Below are positions 1-8,736 of a stretch of DNA of 53,339 nt, piece after piece (the first letter of the stretch is position 1; every line of letters starts with the position of its first letter). The position numbers and the translations under genes were made by a program. This DNA comes from Cyclobacteriaceae bacterium (lineage in GTDB: Bacteria; Bacteroidota; Bacteroidia; Cytophagales; Cyclobacteriaceae): the NCBI GenBank assembly GCA_016786495.1, contig JAEUUJ010000035.1, forward strand, positions 1 to 53,339, written 5' to 3'. The notes beneath the pieces were generated by a model. The model was not told where the DNA came from, did not search any database, and worked only from the letters and a program-made list of their open reading frames with translations.

Positions 1-13
1 TGAACTATAGAAT

Positions 14-1099
14 ATGAACAGATCGGTTGCTTCAAAATGTCTTCTCATCCTGGCCGGAGTCGCTGCAAGCGCGTGTGGTTTATTAGGGCTTGGTGGCAAA
101 AAGAACGATTCACAGGGAGAGTTGGTTGGCGTTCCGGGCCGCGAAGGTTGGGTACTGACTGTGCCATACGGTATGGTTCCGATTCCGGCGGGTACATTCC
201 ACATGGGTCAGGCCGATGAAGATCCTGCATCCACCCAAATCAACTACAACAAGCAGGTAACGATCGGTTCGTTCTTCATGGACGACACTGAAATCACCAA
301 TAACGAGTACCGTCAGTTTACCAATTTCTACCTCGTAGATCAGGGCAACATCGAAGGATTCGAAACAATTGACGCAGAAACATTCCGTCAGAAGTACTAT
401 CCGGATACCACGGCCTGGGTAAAAGACTTTGCGCACCACATGGGTGATCCGATTCAGGATTACTACTACTGGCACCCGGGATATGACGATTATCCGGTGG
501 TGGGTATCAACTGGGACGCAGCTACCTATTTCTCAAACTGGAGAACTGCATACCTGAACGACTACCGTAAGAGTGTGGGAGATTTCCCGATGCCAAATTT
601 CCGTCTGCCGTCAGAGGCTGAGTGGGAATATGCTGCACGCGGAGGCAGAGACCTGGCTAAATATCCTTGGGGTAACCCGTACATCCGTAACGCGAAAGGA
701 TGTATGCTCGCAAACTTCAAACCGGGTCGCGGTAACTTCTACGATGACGGCTTTGCCTACACCGCACAGGTAATGATGTACTTCCCGAACGACTATGGCT
801 TGTACGACATGGCCGGTAACGTATCGGAGTGGTGCCTTGACGACTTCAATGCAGCTTCAGTTCCTACCGTGTGGGATTTGAACCCGCAATACATCGATCC
901 TCGTACAAACCCCGAGAGCCCGAAATACAACGAAAAAATTGCTCCTAAGAAAGTTATTCGCGGAGGTTCATGGAAAGACGTTGCGTATTACCTGGAAACC
1001 GGCACAAGAACTTTTGAGTTTAAAGATTCTACCCGTGCTTACATCGGCTTCCGTTGTGCGATGACACACCTCGGCCGCTCATCCGGACGTGAATTTTAA
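14..1099 (+). CDS. gldK: T9SS/gliding lipoprotein GldK (PorK family)
   Basis: 361 residues. N-terminal lipoprotein-type signal with the likely lipidated Cys at residue 21 (ASAC, an atypical lipobox). The rest is a formylglycine-generating-enzyme/sulfatase-modifying-factor fold: VPIPAGTFHMG at 55-65, DTEITNNEYRQF at 91-102, RLPSEAEWEYAARGG at 197-211, YDMAGNVSEW at 264-273, VIRGGSW at 314-320 and AYIGFRC at 342-348. Family knowledge: GldK/PorK is an outer-membrane lipoprotein that forms a periplasmic ring with GldN in the type IX secretion system and is not a sulfatase-modifying enzyme. It is followed by gldL, gldM and gldN in the canonical order, which secures the assignment. The start lies 13 bases from the window edge, so its promoter and any upstream gene (often gldJ elsewhere) are not visible. 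Confidence 0.95.
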   Translation: MNRSVASKCLLILAGVAASACGLLGLGGKKNDSQGELVGVPGREGWVLTVPYGMVPIPAGTFHMGQADEDPASTQINYNKQVTIGSFFMDDTEITNNEYRQFTNFYLVDQGNIEGFETIDAETFRQKYYPDTTAWVKDFAHHMGDPIQDYYYWHPGYDDYPVVGINWDAATYFSNWRTAYLNDYRKSVGDFPMPNFRLPSEAEWEYAARGGRDLAKYPWGNPYIRNAKGCMLANFKPGRGNFYDDGFAYTAQVMMYFPNDYGLYDMAGNVSEWCLDDFNAASVPTVWDLNPQYIDPRTNPESPKYNEKIAPKKVIRGGSWKDVAYYLETGTRTFEFKDSTRAYIGFRCAMTHLGRSSGREF

Positions 1100-1164
1100 T
1101 TATTAAGAAACCCTGTTTATCTTTAAAATACTTAACTGAACCGAAAACTTAAACCAATACTACA

Positions 1165-1989
1165 ATGAGCAAGAAAAAAGGCGGATTTGTTGAACTTCTA
1201 TTTAAAACCATCATGCCTAAGGTATATGGTATAGGAGCAGCAGTTGTAATTGTCGGAGCCTTATTTAAAATTCTTCACCTCCCCGGTGCAGATGAAATGT
1301 TGATGATCGGTCTCCTTACTGAAGCCGCTATCTTCTTCCTAAGTGCATTCGAACCACCACATCCTGAAACGGACTGGTCAAAAGTATACCCTGAGCTTGC
1401 TGAAGACTTCGAAGGTCCTGTGGCTGCTCCAACCGTGAGAAAGATCGGTGCTACTACCGATTCACCGCTGTTGAAAGTTGATGAAATGCTGAAAAATGCA
1501 AAGGTTGATCAGAACTTGCTCGACAACCTCGGTAAAGGTTTAAATAACCTCGCTACTTCAGCCTCTCAAATGAACAACCTTTCTAACGCTGCTGTCGCTA
1601 CCAACGAGTACGCTACCAACGTTAAGACCGCTTCTAAAGCGTTGTCTGATATGAACGCCTCATACAAGACAGCAATTGAAGCAGTTGGTTCAATGGCTAA
1701 TGCATCAAAAGATGCCGGTGAATACCACTCTCAGGTTCAGAAAGTAACAAAGAATCTTGCTGCGTTGAATTCAGTTTATGAAATGGAATTGAAGGATGCT
1801 GATTCTCATGTGAAGAACATGAACAAGTTCTACGAAAGCCTGACCGGTGCAATGCAAGGTCTTTCTAAAGTTGGTGATAACACCGCGAAGTTCACAACAG
1901 AACTTGGTAAGTTGTCTGATAACCTGACTGCCCTGAACAATGTATACGGCAGCATGCTCACAGCCATGAAAGGTGGCGGTTCTAAATAA
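1165..1989 (+). CDS. gldL: T9SS/gliding motor inner-membrane protein GldL
   Basis: 274 residues. Two N-terminal transmembrane helices (about 18-38 and 44-62) are followed by a long, helix-rich, Asn/Ala-rich cytoplasmic tail predicted to be coiled coil. In the family GldL is the proton-driven stator that surrounds the GldM dimer. Charged or polar residues that matter in known GldL proteins have counterparts here: Tyr21 and Lys35 in helix 1, Glu53 in helix 2 and Glu63 just after it (AFEPP). The gene sits 65 bases after gldK and 49 before gldM. The start ATG is preceded by an A-rich stretch rather than a Shine-Dalgarno site. Confidence 0.95.
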   Translation: MSKKKGGFVELLFKTIMPKVYGIGAAVVIVGALFKILHLPGADEMLMIGLLTEAAIFFLSAFEPPHPETDWSKVYPELAEDFEGPVAAPTVRKIGATTDSPLLKVDEMLKNAKVDQNLLDNLGKGLNNLATSASQMNNLSNAAVATNEYATNVKTASKALSDMNASYKTAIEAVGSMANASKDAGEYHSQVQKVTKNLAALNSVYEMELKDADSHVKNMNKFYESLTGAMQGLSKVGDNTAKFTTELGKLSDNLTALNNVYGSMLTAMKGGGSK

Positions 1990-2038
1990 TATTGATCGAG
2001 AATTTTAGTTTATAACATTACTATAAACCAACAAAGAC

Positions 2039-3634
2039 ATGGCAGGTGGTAAGGAAACCCCAAGGCAGAAGATGATTGGTATGATGTACCTGGTGCTTAC
2101 AGCGCTTCTTGCCCTCCAGGTGGGAAGTGCGGTACTGGATAAGTTCGCCATCATCAATACCACAATGGAGAAGACGAACGGTGAGAACATCGTTAAGAAC
2201 AATGAAACGCTAAAAACGATTTCAGATGCAGCCGGTAAGTCTGATAACCCGAAAATCAAAGGCGCAAAAGAAGCTGCTGAGAAGGTACGGACACTAACTG
2301 ACAAGACATACAAGAACATCGAGGGCCTTAAGCTGGCGATGATTAAGGAGTCTGACGGAACTGAGGTTGACGAGAAGTTGATCCAGAACCACGGTTCTAA
2401 AGCTGCTGCTATGATGATTCAAAAGCAGGAGGGAAAGGACTACGAGAAGTGGCTCAAGGATTACGTTAATGAACTTAACGCGATTGTGGCTGCTGCAGGG
2501 GTGAAAGATACCAAGTATGAAGGCATTGCAAAGGCTCCAAAAGACATCGAGTTATTTAAAGATAACAAGGATCATGCAAACAAAGACTTCCTCACCTTTA
2601 CATTTGAGAACACCCCGGTGATCGCGGGTCTTGCTTCTGTTACAGAAAGCCAGGCACAAATCCTCGATTATGAGAAAGATGCATTATCCAAGCTTGCGGC
2701 AATTGCAGATGCTCAGAACATCAAACTTGACAAATTCATTTTGATGGCTCGTCCGAAATCTTCCATCGTAGCGGCTGGTTCTAAGTATGAGGCTGACCTG
2801 TTCATTACAGGATCTTCTTCTGCAATGAATCCTACGTTCACGAAAGATGGAGCTAACATCCCTGTGGTGGATGTAGAGGGTATTAAAATGGGTAAAATCG
2901 AATTCACAGCGACCGCTGGTGCGTACGATAAGGATGGCAATGCAAAAAAGAGTTTTAAAGCTGCCGCTAAACTTGGTGACAAGGATATCCTTGGTGACAT
3001 CGAATACTTCGTGGCAAAGCCTGTTATCAAGGTTACAACCGGTACTGCACCAACCCTGTACATGGGCTGCGGTAACAGTGTGAACTTCGAGGTTCCTGCA
3101 TTAGGTACTAACTACAAGCCAAGCTTCTCCGCAACAGGTGGTAAGGTTGTTCCGGGTTCTAAAACCGGCAACGTAATTATCATCCCAAGCCAGCGTAAGG
3201 TTAACGTAACGGTTAGCAACGCAGGTGCAAACCTGGGTGTAGAAGGATTTGATGTGAAGCCCGTTCCACGTCCGCGCATTATCGCGAAAGACAATAACGG
3301 TCGCGACATCGATTTGAAAAATGGTATTAAGGCCGGTTCAGTAGCAGGGTTGCGCGTAAACGCGGAAGCTGAAGCAAACTTTAAATCGGAAGTTCCGAAA
3401 GATGCTAACTACCGTGTTCGCAACATGTCGGTTATCCTTGCCCGAGGAACAGCACGCGTTCAGGAAATGACCGTTACTTCTGAGTCGATCGACCTGAGCA
3501 CCTGGCGAGCACTGATGCGTCCTGGTGACCGTATCGTAATCGAACCGAAGAATGTTGTACGGATGACGTACGAAGGAACCCCGGAGCCGGTAACTGTATC
3601 TTCGGCTGACCTGGTTCAAATACCCGTTAACTAA
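2039..3634 (+). CDS. gldM: T9SS/gliding motor periplasmic shaft protein GldM
   Basis: 531 residues. A short cytoplasmic N terminus (MAGGKETPRQK) precedes one transmembrane helix at about 13-32. The remainder is periplasmic: an alpha-helical D1-like region and then beta-rich domains, as in GldM/PorM. In the family a GldM dimer links the GldL proton-driven stator to the GldK/GldN ring across the periplasm. The helix begins with the typical MIGMMYLVLTALLALQV stretch, one of the best conserved parts of GldM. It lies 49 bases after gldL and 14 before gldN, consistent with one operon. Length is normal for the family. Confidence 0.95.
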   Translation: MAGGKETPRQKMIGMMYLVLTALLALQVGSAVLDKFAIINTTMEKTNGENIVKNNETLKTISDAAGKSDNPKIKGAKEAAEKVRTLTDKTYKNIEGLKLAMIKESDGTEVDEKLIQNHGSKAAAMMIQKQEGKDYEKWLKDYVNELNAIVAAAGVKDTKYEGIAKAPKDIELFKDNKDHANKDFLTFTFENTPVIAGLASVTESQAQILDYEKDALSKLAAIADAQNIKLDKFILMARPKSSIVAAGSKYEADLFITGSSSAMNPTFTKDGANIPVVDVEGIKMGKIEFTATAGAYDKDGNAKKSFKAAAKLGDKDILGDIEYFVAKPVIKVTTGTAPTLYMGCGNSVNFEVPALGTNYKPSFSATGGKVVPGSKTGNVIIIPSQRKVNVTVSNAGANLGVEGFDVKPVPRPRIIAKDNNGRDIDLKNGIKAGSVAGLRVNAEAEANFKSEVPKDANYRVRNMSVILARGTARVQEMTVTSESIDLSTWRALMRPGDRIVIEPKNVVRMTYEGTPEPVTVSSADLVQIPVN

Positions 3635-3648
3635 GAGAAAAGCGAAAT

Positions 3649-4554
3649 ATGAAAATGCTGAAGAGAGTTGTTCTGTATGCTTTAATTGGATCACCACTGG
3701 CTGTGCTCGCACAACCGGATGAGGTACAATACAATCCAAATTCGCTTGACCCGATCGCGCGATATGAGCAGCACTACAAGAGACGTGTATGGCGCACGAT
3801 TGATTTGAGAGAGAAGCAGAACAAAGGATTTTTTGCCCGTAACGGTGAGATCAGCAAGCTGATCATGGACGCTGCTAAGTCCGGTGAAATTGCGGAGATT
3901 TTCCAGTCAGACTCTCTGAAAGCTAAATGGACAAGATCTGAATTCCTCGGAAAGCTACAGGCGACACCGCCACAAAGCTTCCCTGCATGGGATCCGGCCA
4001 CACCGTATTACCTGAACGATGTTGTGTCATTCAATGGTAGTAATTACGAAAGCCAGATCGACAATAACTCGGGCGTAAATCCTACCACCGCAAAGAATGG
4101 CGAGTGGACTGTCACTAAACAGGGTGCAGGATTGGATTATCTGCCAAACCAGGTGTACCGCATCAATCTTGTGGAAGACATGATTTTCGACAAGAGAAGA
4201 TCACGTCTGTACTACGACATTCAGGCGCTCGAACTTTCAGCATTCGATGATGCAACCGGAACATTCAAGTCCTTGGGGTGGTTTAAGTACAAAGACCTTG
4301 AAAAAGTTTTCCGTAACAATCCGGAGAAAGCTGTTTGGTTTAACCGTCAGAACACAGCGCAGAACAAGAATTATGCAGATGCATTCCTGTTGAGATTCTT
4401 CAAAGGAGTTATCTATAAGGTTGAAAACCCGGATGATAACACGTTGGACGATGTGTATCGTGCGAACAACAGACCTTACTACGAAGGCGTTTGGGCGCGT
4501 GAGTGGGAAGAAATGAAGCTCATGGAAATGGAGCACAACCTCTGGGAATACTAA
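3649..4554 (+). CDS. gldN: T9SS/gliding ring protein GldN (PorN family) with a CBM5/12-like insertion
   Basis: 301 residues with a Sec signal peptide (cleavage probably after Ala21, before QPDE). Two in-frame ATGs (codons 1 and 3) could each start it. The C-terminal half, with Y-x-I-N-L-x-E-D-x-I-F-D-K-R-R-S at about 170-185 and the Tyr/Trp-rich end, is GldN/PorN-like. Known role: periplasmic partner of GldK in the T9SS ring. Odd feature: residues 111-158 match the pattern of a carbohydrate-binding module of family 5/12 (W114-D-P-x3-Y120, D124-V-V-S-F-x-G130, Y133, N144-P145, W153), which I do not expect in GldN. Last gene of the gldKLMN operon, followed by an intrinsic terminator. Confidence 0.92.
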   Translation: MKMLKRVVLYALIGSPLAVLAQPDEVQYNPNSLDPIARYEQHYKRRVWRTIDLREKQNKGFFARNGEISKLIMDAAKSGEIAEIFQSDSLKAKWTRSEFLGKLQATPPQSFPAWDPATPYYLNDVVSFNGSNYESQIDNNSGVNPTTAKNGEWTVTKQGAGLDYLPNQVYRINLVEDMIFDKRRSRLYYDIQALELSAFDDATGTFKSLGWFKYKDLEKVFRNNPEKAVWFNRQNTAQNKNYADAFLLRFFKGVIYKVENPDDNTLDDVYRANNRPYYEGVWAREWEEMKLMEMEHNLWEY

Positions 4555-4574
4555 TCCAAAGAAGTTACTACAAG

Positions 4575-4604
4575 AAACCCCTGGCAGAAAGTCAGGGGTT
4601 TTTT
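4575..4604 (+). terminator. Intrinsic terminator after gldN
   Basis: A perfect 9-bp stem, AAACCCCTG (4575-4583) with CAGGGGTTT (4593-4601), a 9-base loop and a run of six T (4599-4604). It begins 21 bases after the gldN stop and overlaps the stop codon of uvrC on the other strand, so it may also slow transcripts coming from uvrC, although the U-tract on that strand is poor. Confidence 0.85.
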
Positions 4605-6379
4605 ATTGCCTTGATAATTGCCGCTTTGCTTTTCCCAACTACCGCTTCGAGTTCTTCCTGGGATGCTTCTTTAACTTTCTTGATTGACTTGAAGTGGCGA
4701 AGCAGCTTTTCGGTTGTGGCTTTACCCACTCCCTTCAACTCTTCAATCTCGGTTTTCAGAAATGTTTTGCTTCGCTTCTGCCGGTGAAAGGTGATTGCGA
4801 ACCGGTGGGCTTCATCCCGAACGAATTGCAGTAATTTCAAACCGGGCGAACGCTTATTGATCATCAGCGGCAACGAATCCTCCGGGTAGTAGATCTCTTC
4901 AAGTTTTTTAGCAATCCCGGCTATCGGAATCTTTCCATAGAGGTTTAATTCTTTCAATGCTTCACACGCGCTTGAAAGCTGTCCTTTACCGCCATCAATA
5001 AGAATCAGATCGGGCAAAGGCATATCTTCGTGAACTAGCCGGAAGTACCGCCTGTACACGATCTCTTTCATGGACGCAAAATCGTTCGGGCCTTCCACCG
5101 TTTTGATGTTGAAGTGACGGTAGCCTTTTTTGTCGGGTTTACCGTTCACAAACCTGACCATCGAGGCAACGGGTGTAGTGCCCTGGAAATTTGAGTTGTC
5201 GAAGCACTCAATGACATCCGGCAGTGAGGGCAACTGCATATCCTTTTGAAGAATGGTAAGCACTTCGTTTTTCCGGGTCTTCTTTTCAGCCCTCAGCAAT
5301 TCGCGTTCGCGCTGAAGTTCCATGGCATTTTTTTGCGACAGCAGCACCAGCTTACGTTTGTCACCAATCTTCGGAATGATGTTTTCGGTTCCTTCCGGGA
5401 GCAGATTAATCGGGATGTTACTATAAACCGTCTTATTTCCACTGCGCGATTGACCTTGCATTTCCAGCAAAGCAATACTGACGAGTTCCTCATCGGTTTC
5501 GTCAAGCTTTTTCTTAACCTCCATCGATTTGGAGTAGATGATCGCCCCTTCCCGAATGACCATGTAGTTGGTGTAGCTGTACTCGTTACTGCTGATTAAG
5601 GTGATCACGTCAACATCCGTAATATCCCGGTTTACAACCAGCGATTTGGTTTGAAAGCGTTCGAGGTAGTCAAGCTTCTCTTTAAAGAACTGCGCTTTTT
5701 CAAACTGCATAGCTGAGACGGCTTCATTCATCTGTCCGGAGAAGTATTTTTCAACAATACTCACCTGGCCTTTCAGAATTGAACGGATTTGGTCGATATC
5801 TTTCAGATAGTCGGCTTCGTTTTGCAATCCTTCGCAAGGGCCTTTGCAGTTACCGATGTGATACTCCAGGCAGACTTTGAATTTTTTTTGTTCAATGTTA
5901 TTTGGCGTAAGCTGAAGGTGACATGTGCGGATCGTGTAGAGCTTGCGGGCAAGCTCAAGGATATTTTTCATCGCCACCACACTTGAATACGGACCGAAGT
6001 ATTCGCCTTGCTCCGGCAGGTATTTTCGGGTGTAGATAACCCGCGGAAAGGGCTCCTTTAAAATGCAGATGTACGGGAACGTCTTATCATCCTTCAGCAG
6101 GATGTTATATTTCGGCTGATTTTGCTTGATCAGATTATTTTCAAGCAACAGGGCATCAAACTCCGTTCCGGAAACGGTGTATTCAATCTTCTCGATCTCA
6201 GAAACGAGACGGAGTGTTTTTCGGTTTACGCCTTCAATCTTGTTGAAATAACTGCCGACACGCTTGCGAATGCTCTTCGCTTTGCCAACGTAGATGAGCG
6301 TGTTTTCGGAATTATAAAATCGATAAACTCCGGGTGAATCGGGGAGAAGCTGAATGTGCTGCCTGAGCTGATCCTTCAT
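4592..6379 (-). CDS. uvrC: Excinuclease ABC subunit C (UvrC)
   Basis: 595 residues, normal for UvrC. The GIY-YIG nuclease domain is at about 12-95, with GVYRF and LIYVGKAKS and the catalytic-type Glu in LLLENNLI (Glu80). A UVR motif (EKAQFFKEKL) is at about 215-245. The RNase H-like 5'-incision domain contains CFDNSN (about 390) and LILIDGGKGQLS (about 460). A C-terminal helix-hairpin-helix pair is at about 545-580 (LKGVGKATTEKLL). UvrC makes both incisions in nucleotide excision repair after UvrAB damage recognition. It starts 8 bases after the PBP gene, so it is probably the last gene of the porW-pbp-uvrC transcript. The stop codon lies inside the gldN terminator. Confidence 0.97.
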   Translation of the reverse strand: MKDQLRQHIQLLPDSPGVYRFYNSENTLIYVGKAKSIRKRVGSYFNKIEGVNRKTLRLVSEIEKIEYTVSGTEFDALLLENNLIKQNQPKYNILLKDDKTFPYICILKEPFPRVIYTRKYLPEQGEYFGPYSSVVAMKNILELARKLYTIRTCHLQLTPNNIEQKKFKVCLEYHIGNCKGPCEGLQNEADYLKDIDQIRSILKGQVSIVEKYFSGQMNEAVSAMQFEKAQFFKEKLDYLERFQTKSLVVNRDITDVDVITLISSNEYSYTNYMVIREGAIIYSKSMEVKKKLDETDEELVSIALLEMQGQSRSGNKTVYSNIPINLLPEGTENIIPKIGDKRKLVLLSQKNAMELQRERELLRAEKKTRKNEVLTILQKDMQLPSLPDVIECFDNSNFQGTTPVASMVRFVNGKPDKKGYRHFNIKTVEGPNDFASMKEIVYRRYFRLVHEDMPLPDLILIDGGKGQLSSACEALKELNLYGKIPIAGIAKKLEEIYYPEDSLPLMINKRSPGLKLLQFVRDEAHRFAITFHRQKRSKTFLKTEIEELKGVGKATTEKLLRHFKSIKKVKEASQEELEAVVGKSKAAIIKAIKNP

Positions 6380-6387
6380 GCAACGGG

Positions 6388-8736
6388 TTACTGTTCAACG
6401 TTCCATTCCTGTTGTACGGGCTGTGCTACAGCGGCCGTGTCGGTTGGGTCAACGTAATATTCATTGCAATCCATCCGGAAGTCCTGCAGCGCTGGCCGTT
6501 TAAAGGCTCCCTTTTTGTAGGGAAGCGTTTCATCGGCATAAACACGTTTCATATAACCCGCCCAGATAGGTCGGGCGGTGCGTGATCCCTGGCCCATGTC
6601 CCAACTCCGATAGTGGATGCTTTTTTCATCACCCCCAACCCATGCACCGGATACGAGATCTTTTGTGATGCCCATGTACCATCCGTCCGAAGCATTGTTG
6701 GTTGTACCGGTCTTACCTCCGATTTCGTTATCGAGTTTTAGTTCGCGTGGCAAACCTTGAGATGTTCCTCCGCTTACTTCAACGCCACCCATCAGCATGT
6801 ACACCATTTTAAATGCAACGGACTCTTTCATGGCCTGACGGGTTTTCGGCACACGGCTTTCGAGCACGTTACCGTTTTTGTCTTCAATGCGGGTAATGTA
6901 GAATGGCTCGGTGTAAATGCCCTCGTTCACGAATGTGGAATAAGCGCCAACCAGTTCGTACAGCGAAACATCGTTTACACCCAAACAAAGTGCCGGCACT
7001 GCTTCCAGCGGGCTTACGATCCCCGCACTATGCGCAAAGTTCACAACGTTAGCAGGTTGAACCTGTTTGATAAGTTGTGCTGTGATTGAATTGACCGATA
7101 ACGCCATCGCTTCGCGCAAGGTCATTGTTTCACCATGCCCGAAGGAACCATCGGAGTTACGTGGCATCCACGTACCACCGCCCACCAGGTCAAAGCTTGG
7201 AGAAACATCGGCAAGCTTGTGACACGGAACCCAGCCGTTTTCCATCGCTGTTCCATACACAAATGCTTTGAAGGTCGATCCCGGCTGGCGTTTCCCTTGC
7301 CGGACATGGTCGTATTTGAAATACTTGTGATTTATGCCACCCACCCAGGCTTTGATGGCACCTGTGTGTGCGTCCATCGACATAAAGCCGGTATTCAGGA
7401 AGCGCTTGTAGTAGTTGAGAGAATCCATTGAACTGAAAAGCGTATCACGTTCACCATCCCAGGTGAAAATGCGCATCGGCTTTTTCAGGTTGAGCATGAT
7501 GTTTACGGAGTCGGAGTCTTTACCATATCGGGCAACCAGATTCCGGTACGTTTCGGATTGCTTGATACGGGAGTTCAGATAACCTTTGATTTCACGCCAA
7601 TTGTCGTCAAGCCATGGATTTCTTCCTTTCCAATGTTCGGAGAAATCTTTTTGCAGTTTAGCCATGTGCTCGGTAACTGCTTCTTCCGCATAGCGCTGCA
7701 TGCGACTGTCGAGCGTGGTGTAGATTTTAAGGCCGGATTCGTAAAGATCAATTCCCCGTTCATTTGCCCACGAGATTAACTCCGGTCCGATAACACTGCG
7801 AAAATATGTGGCCAATCCTTCATTCTGATTTTGAACGCGGTATTGAAGCACAATGGGTAACGCCCGCAAGGAATCTAGATCTTGTTTGGATTTTATGTAG
7901 CCCCGGCTGTAAAGCTTGTTGAAAATTTCATTTCGCTTGGCAAGTGAGTTTTCATAATTGGTTTTCGGGTTGAACCGTGAAGTTGCCTGAAGCATGCCAA
8001 CCAGTACAGCCGACTCCTGAATGTTGAGGCTATCAGGCATCTTATTAAAAAACGTTTTCGCGGCCACCTGAATCCCGCCAACGTTGCCAAACGGAACCGT
8101 GTTGAGATACATCGCGATGATTTCTTCTTTGGTGAAATTCTTTTCGAGCTGAACAGCAATGATCCATTCCTTTGTCTTGTCGAATACGCGTTTCGGATAT
8201 TTTCCGGTAAACACATTTCTGACGATAGAGCCATCCAGGTTCATGTCTGCATTTTGCGTATACAGGTTTTTGGCAAGCTGCTGCGTAATGGTACTTCCGC
8301 CTCCGCTTGGGTTGAATGTTAGCAGGCCTTTGGCCACCCGCAGGTATGCCCAGAAGTCCATACCGGAATGCTCGAAAAACCGATGATCCTCCGAATTAAT
8401 CAGCGTGTTAATGAGCTCCGGGGATAGATCTTCGTATTTGGTTTGACTGCGATCGTAGCGGAAGTAACGGCCGAGTGAAACGCCATCAGCAGAAATCAGT
8501 TCCGATGATAGATCATTTTCAGGGTTTTCAATCGATTTGAGACTTGGCATACCGCCATACATACCAAACAAGTCGATGCTGACGGTATAAACGTAAAGCG
8601 GGAAGCCGATCAGAAATGCAAAGAAAAGAGCCCAGATGGTGATAAACACCTTTCTGAACCAGGGCCGCTGGATTCCGGCAAACTCACGGATTTTGTGAGG
8701 TATAGTTTTTTTCGAAGAAGCGCGTGTACTCATCAA
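6388..8736 (-). CDS. Class A penicillin-binding protein (PBP1A-like transglycosylase/transpeptidase)
   Basis: 782 residues. A short cytoplasmic N terminus, one TM helix at about 29-52, then a GT51 glycosyltransferase domain (catalytic-type Glu116 in INSEDHRFFEH; GGSTITQQLAKN at 146-157) and a penicillin-binding transpeptidase domain (SxxK Ser487-Lys490 in PGSTFK; SxN Ser547-Asn549; KTG Lys675-Gly677). It polymerises and crosslinks peptidoglycan at the outer face of the inner membrane. All catalytic motifs are intact. The ATG at 8736 (or the next codon, 8733) gives a 53- or 50-base overlap with the upstream gene. No later ATG precedes the TM helix, so the overlap appears real, as expected for translational coupling. 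Confidence 0.95.
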   Translation of the reverse strand: MMSTRASSKKTIPHKIREFAGIQRPWFRKVFITIWALFFAFLIGFPLYVYTVSIDLFGMYGGMPSLKSIENPENDLSSELISADGVSLGRYFRYDRSQTKYEDLSPELINTLINSEDHRFFEHSGMDFWAYLRVAKGLLTFNPSGGGSTITQQLAKNLYTQNADMNLDGSIVRNVFTGKYPKRVFDKTKEWIIAVQLEKNFTKEEIIAMYLNTVPFGNVGGIQVAAKTFFNKMPDSLNIQESAVLVGMLQATSRFNPKTNYENSLAKRNEIFNKLYSRGYIKSKQDLDSLRALPIVLQYRVQNQNEGLATYFRSVIGPELISWANERGIDLYESGLKIYTTLDSRMQRYAEEAVTEHMAKLQKDFSEHWKGRNPWLDDNWREIKGYLNSRIKQSETYRNLVARYGKDSDSVNIMLNLKKPMRIFTWDGERDTLFSSMDSLNYYKRFLNTGFMSMDAHTGAIKAWVGGINHKYFKYDHVRQGKRQPGSTFKAFVYGTAMENGWVPCHKLADVSPSFDLVGGGTWMPRNSDGSFGHGETMTLREAMALSVNSITAQLIKQVQPANVVNFAHSAGIVSPLEAVPALCLGVNDVSLYELVGAYSTFVNEGIYTEPFYITRIEDKNGNVLESRVPKTRQAMKESVAFKMVYMLMGGVEVSGGTSQGLPRELKLDNEIGGKTGTTNNASDGWYMGITKDLVSGAWVGGDEKSIHYRSWDMGQGSRTARPIWAGYMKRVYADETLPYKKGAFKRPALQDFRMDCNEYYVDPTDTAAVAQPVQQEWNVEQ

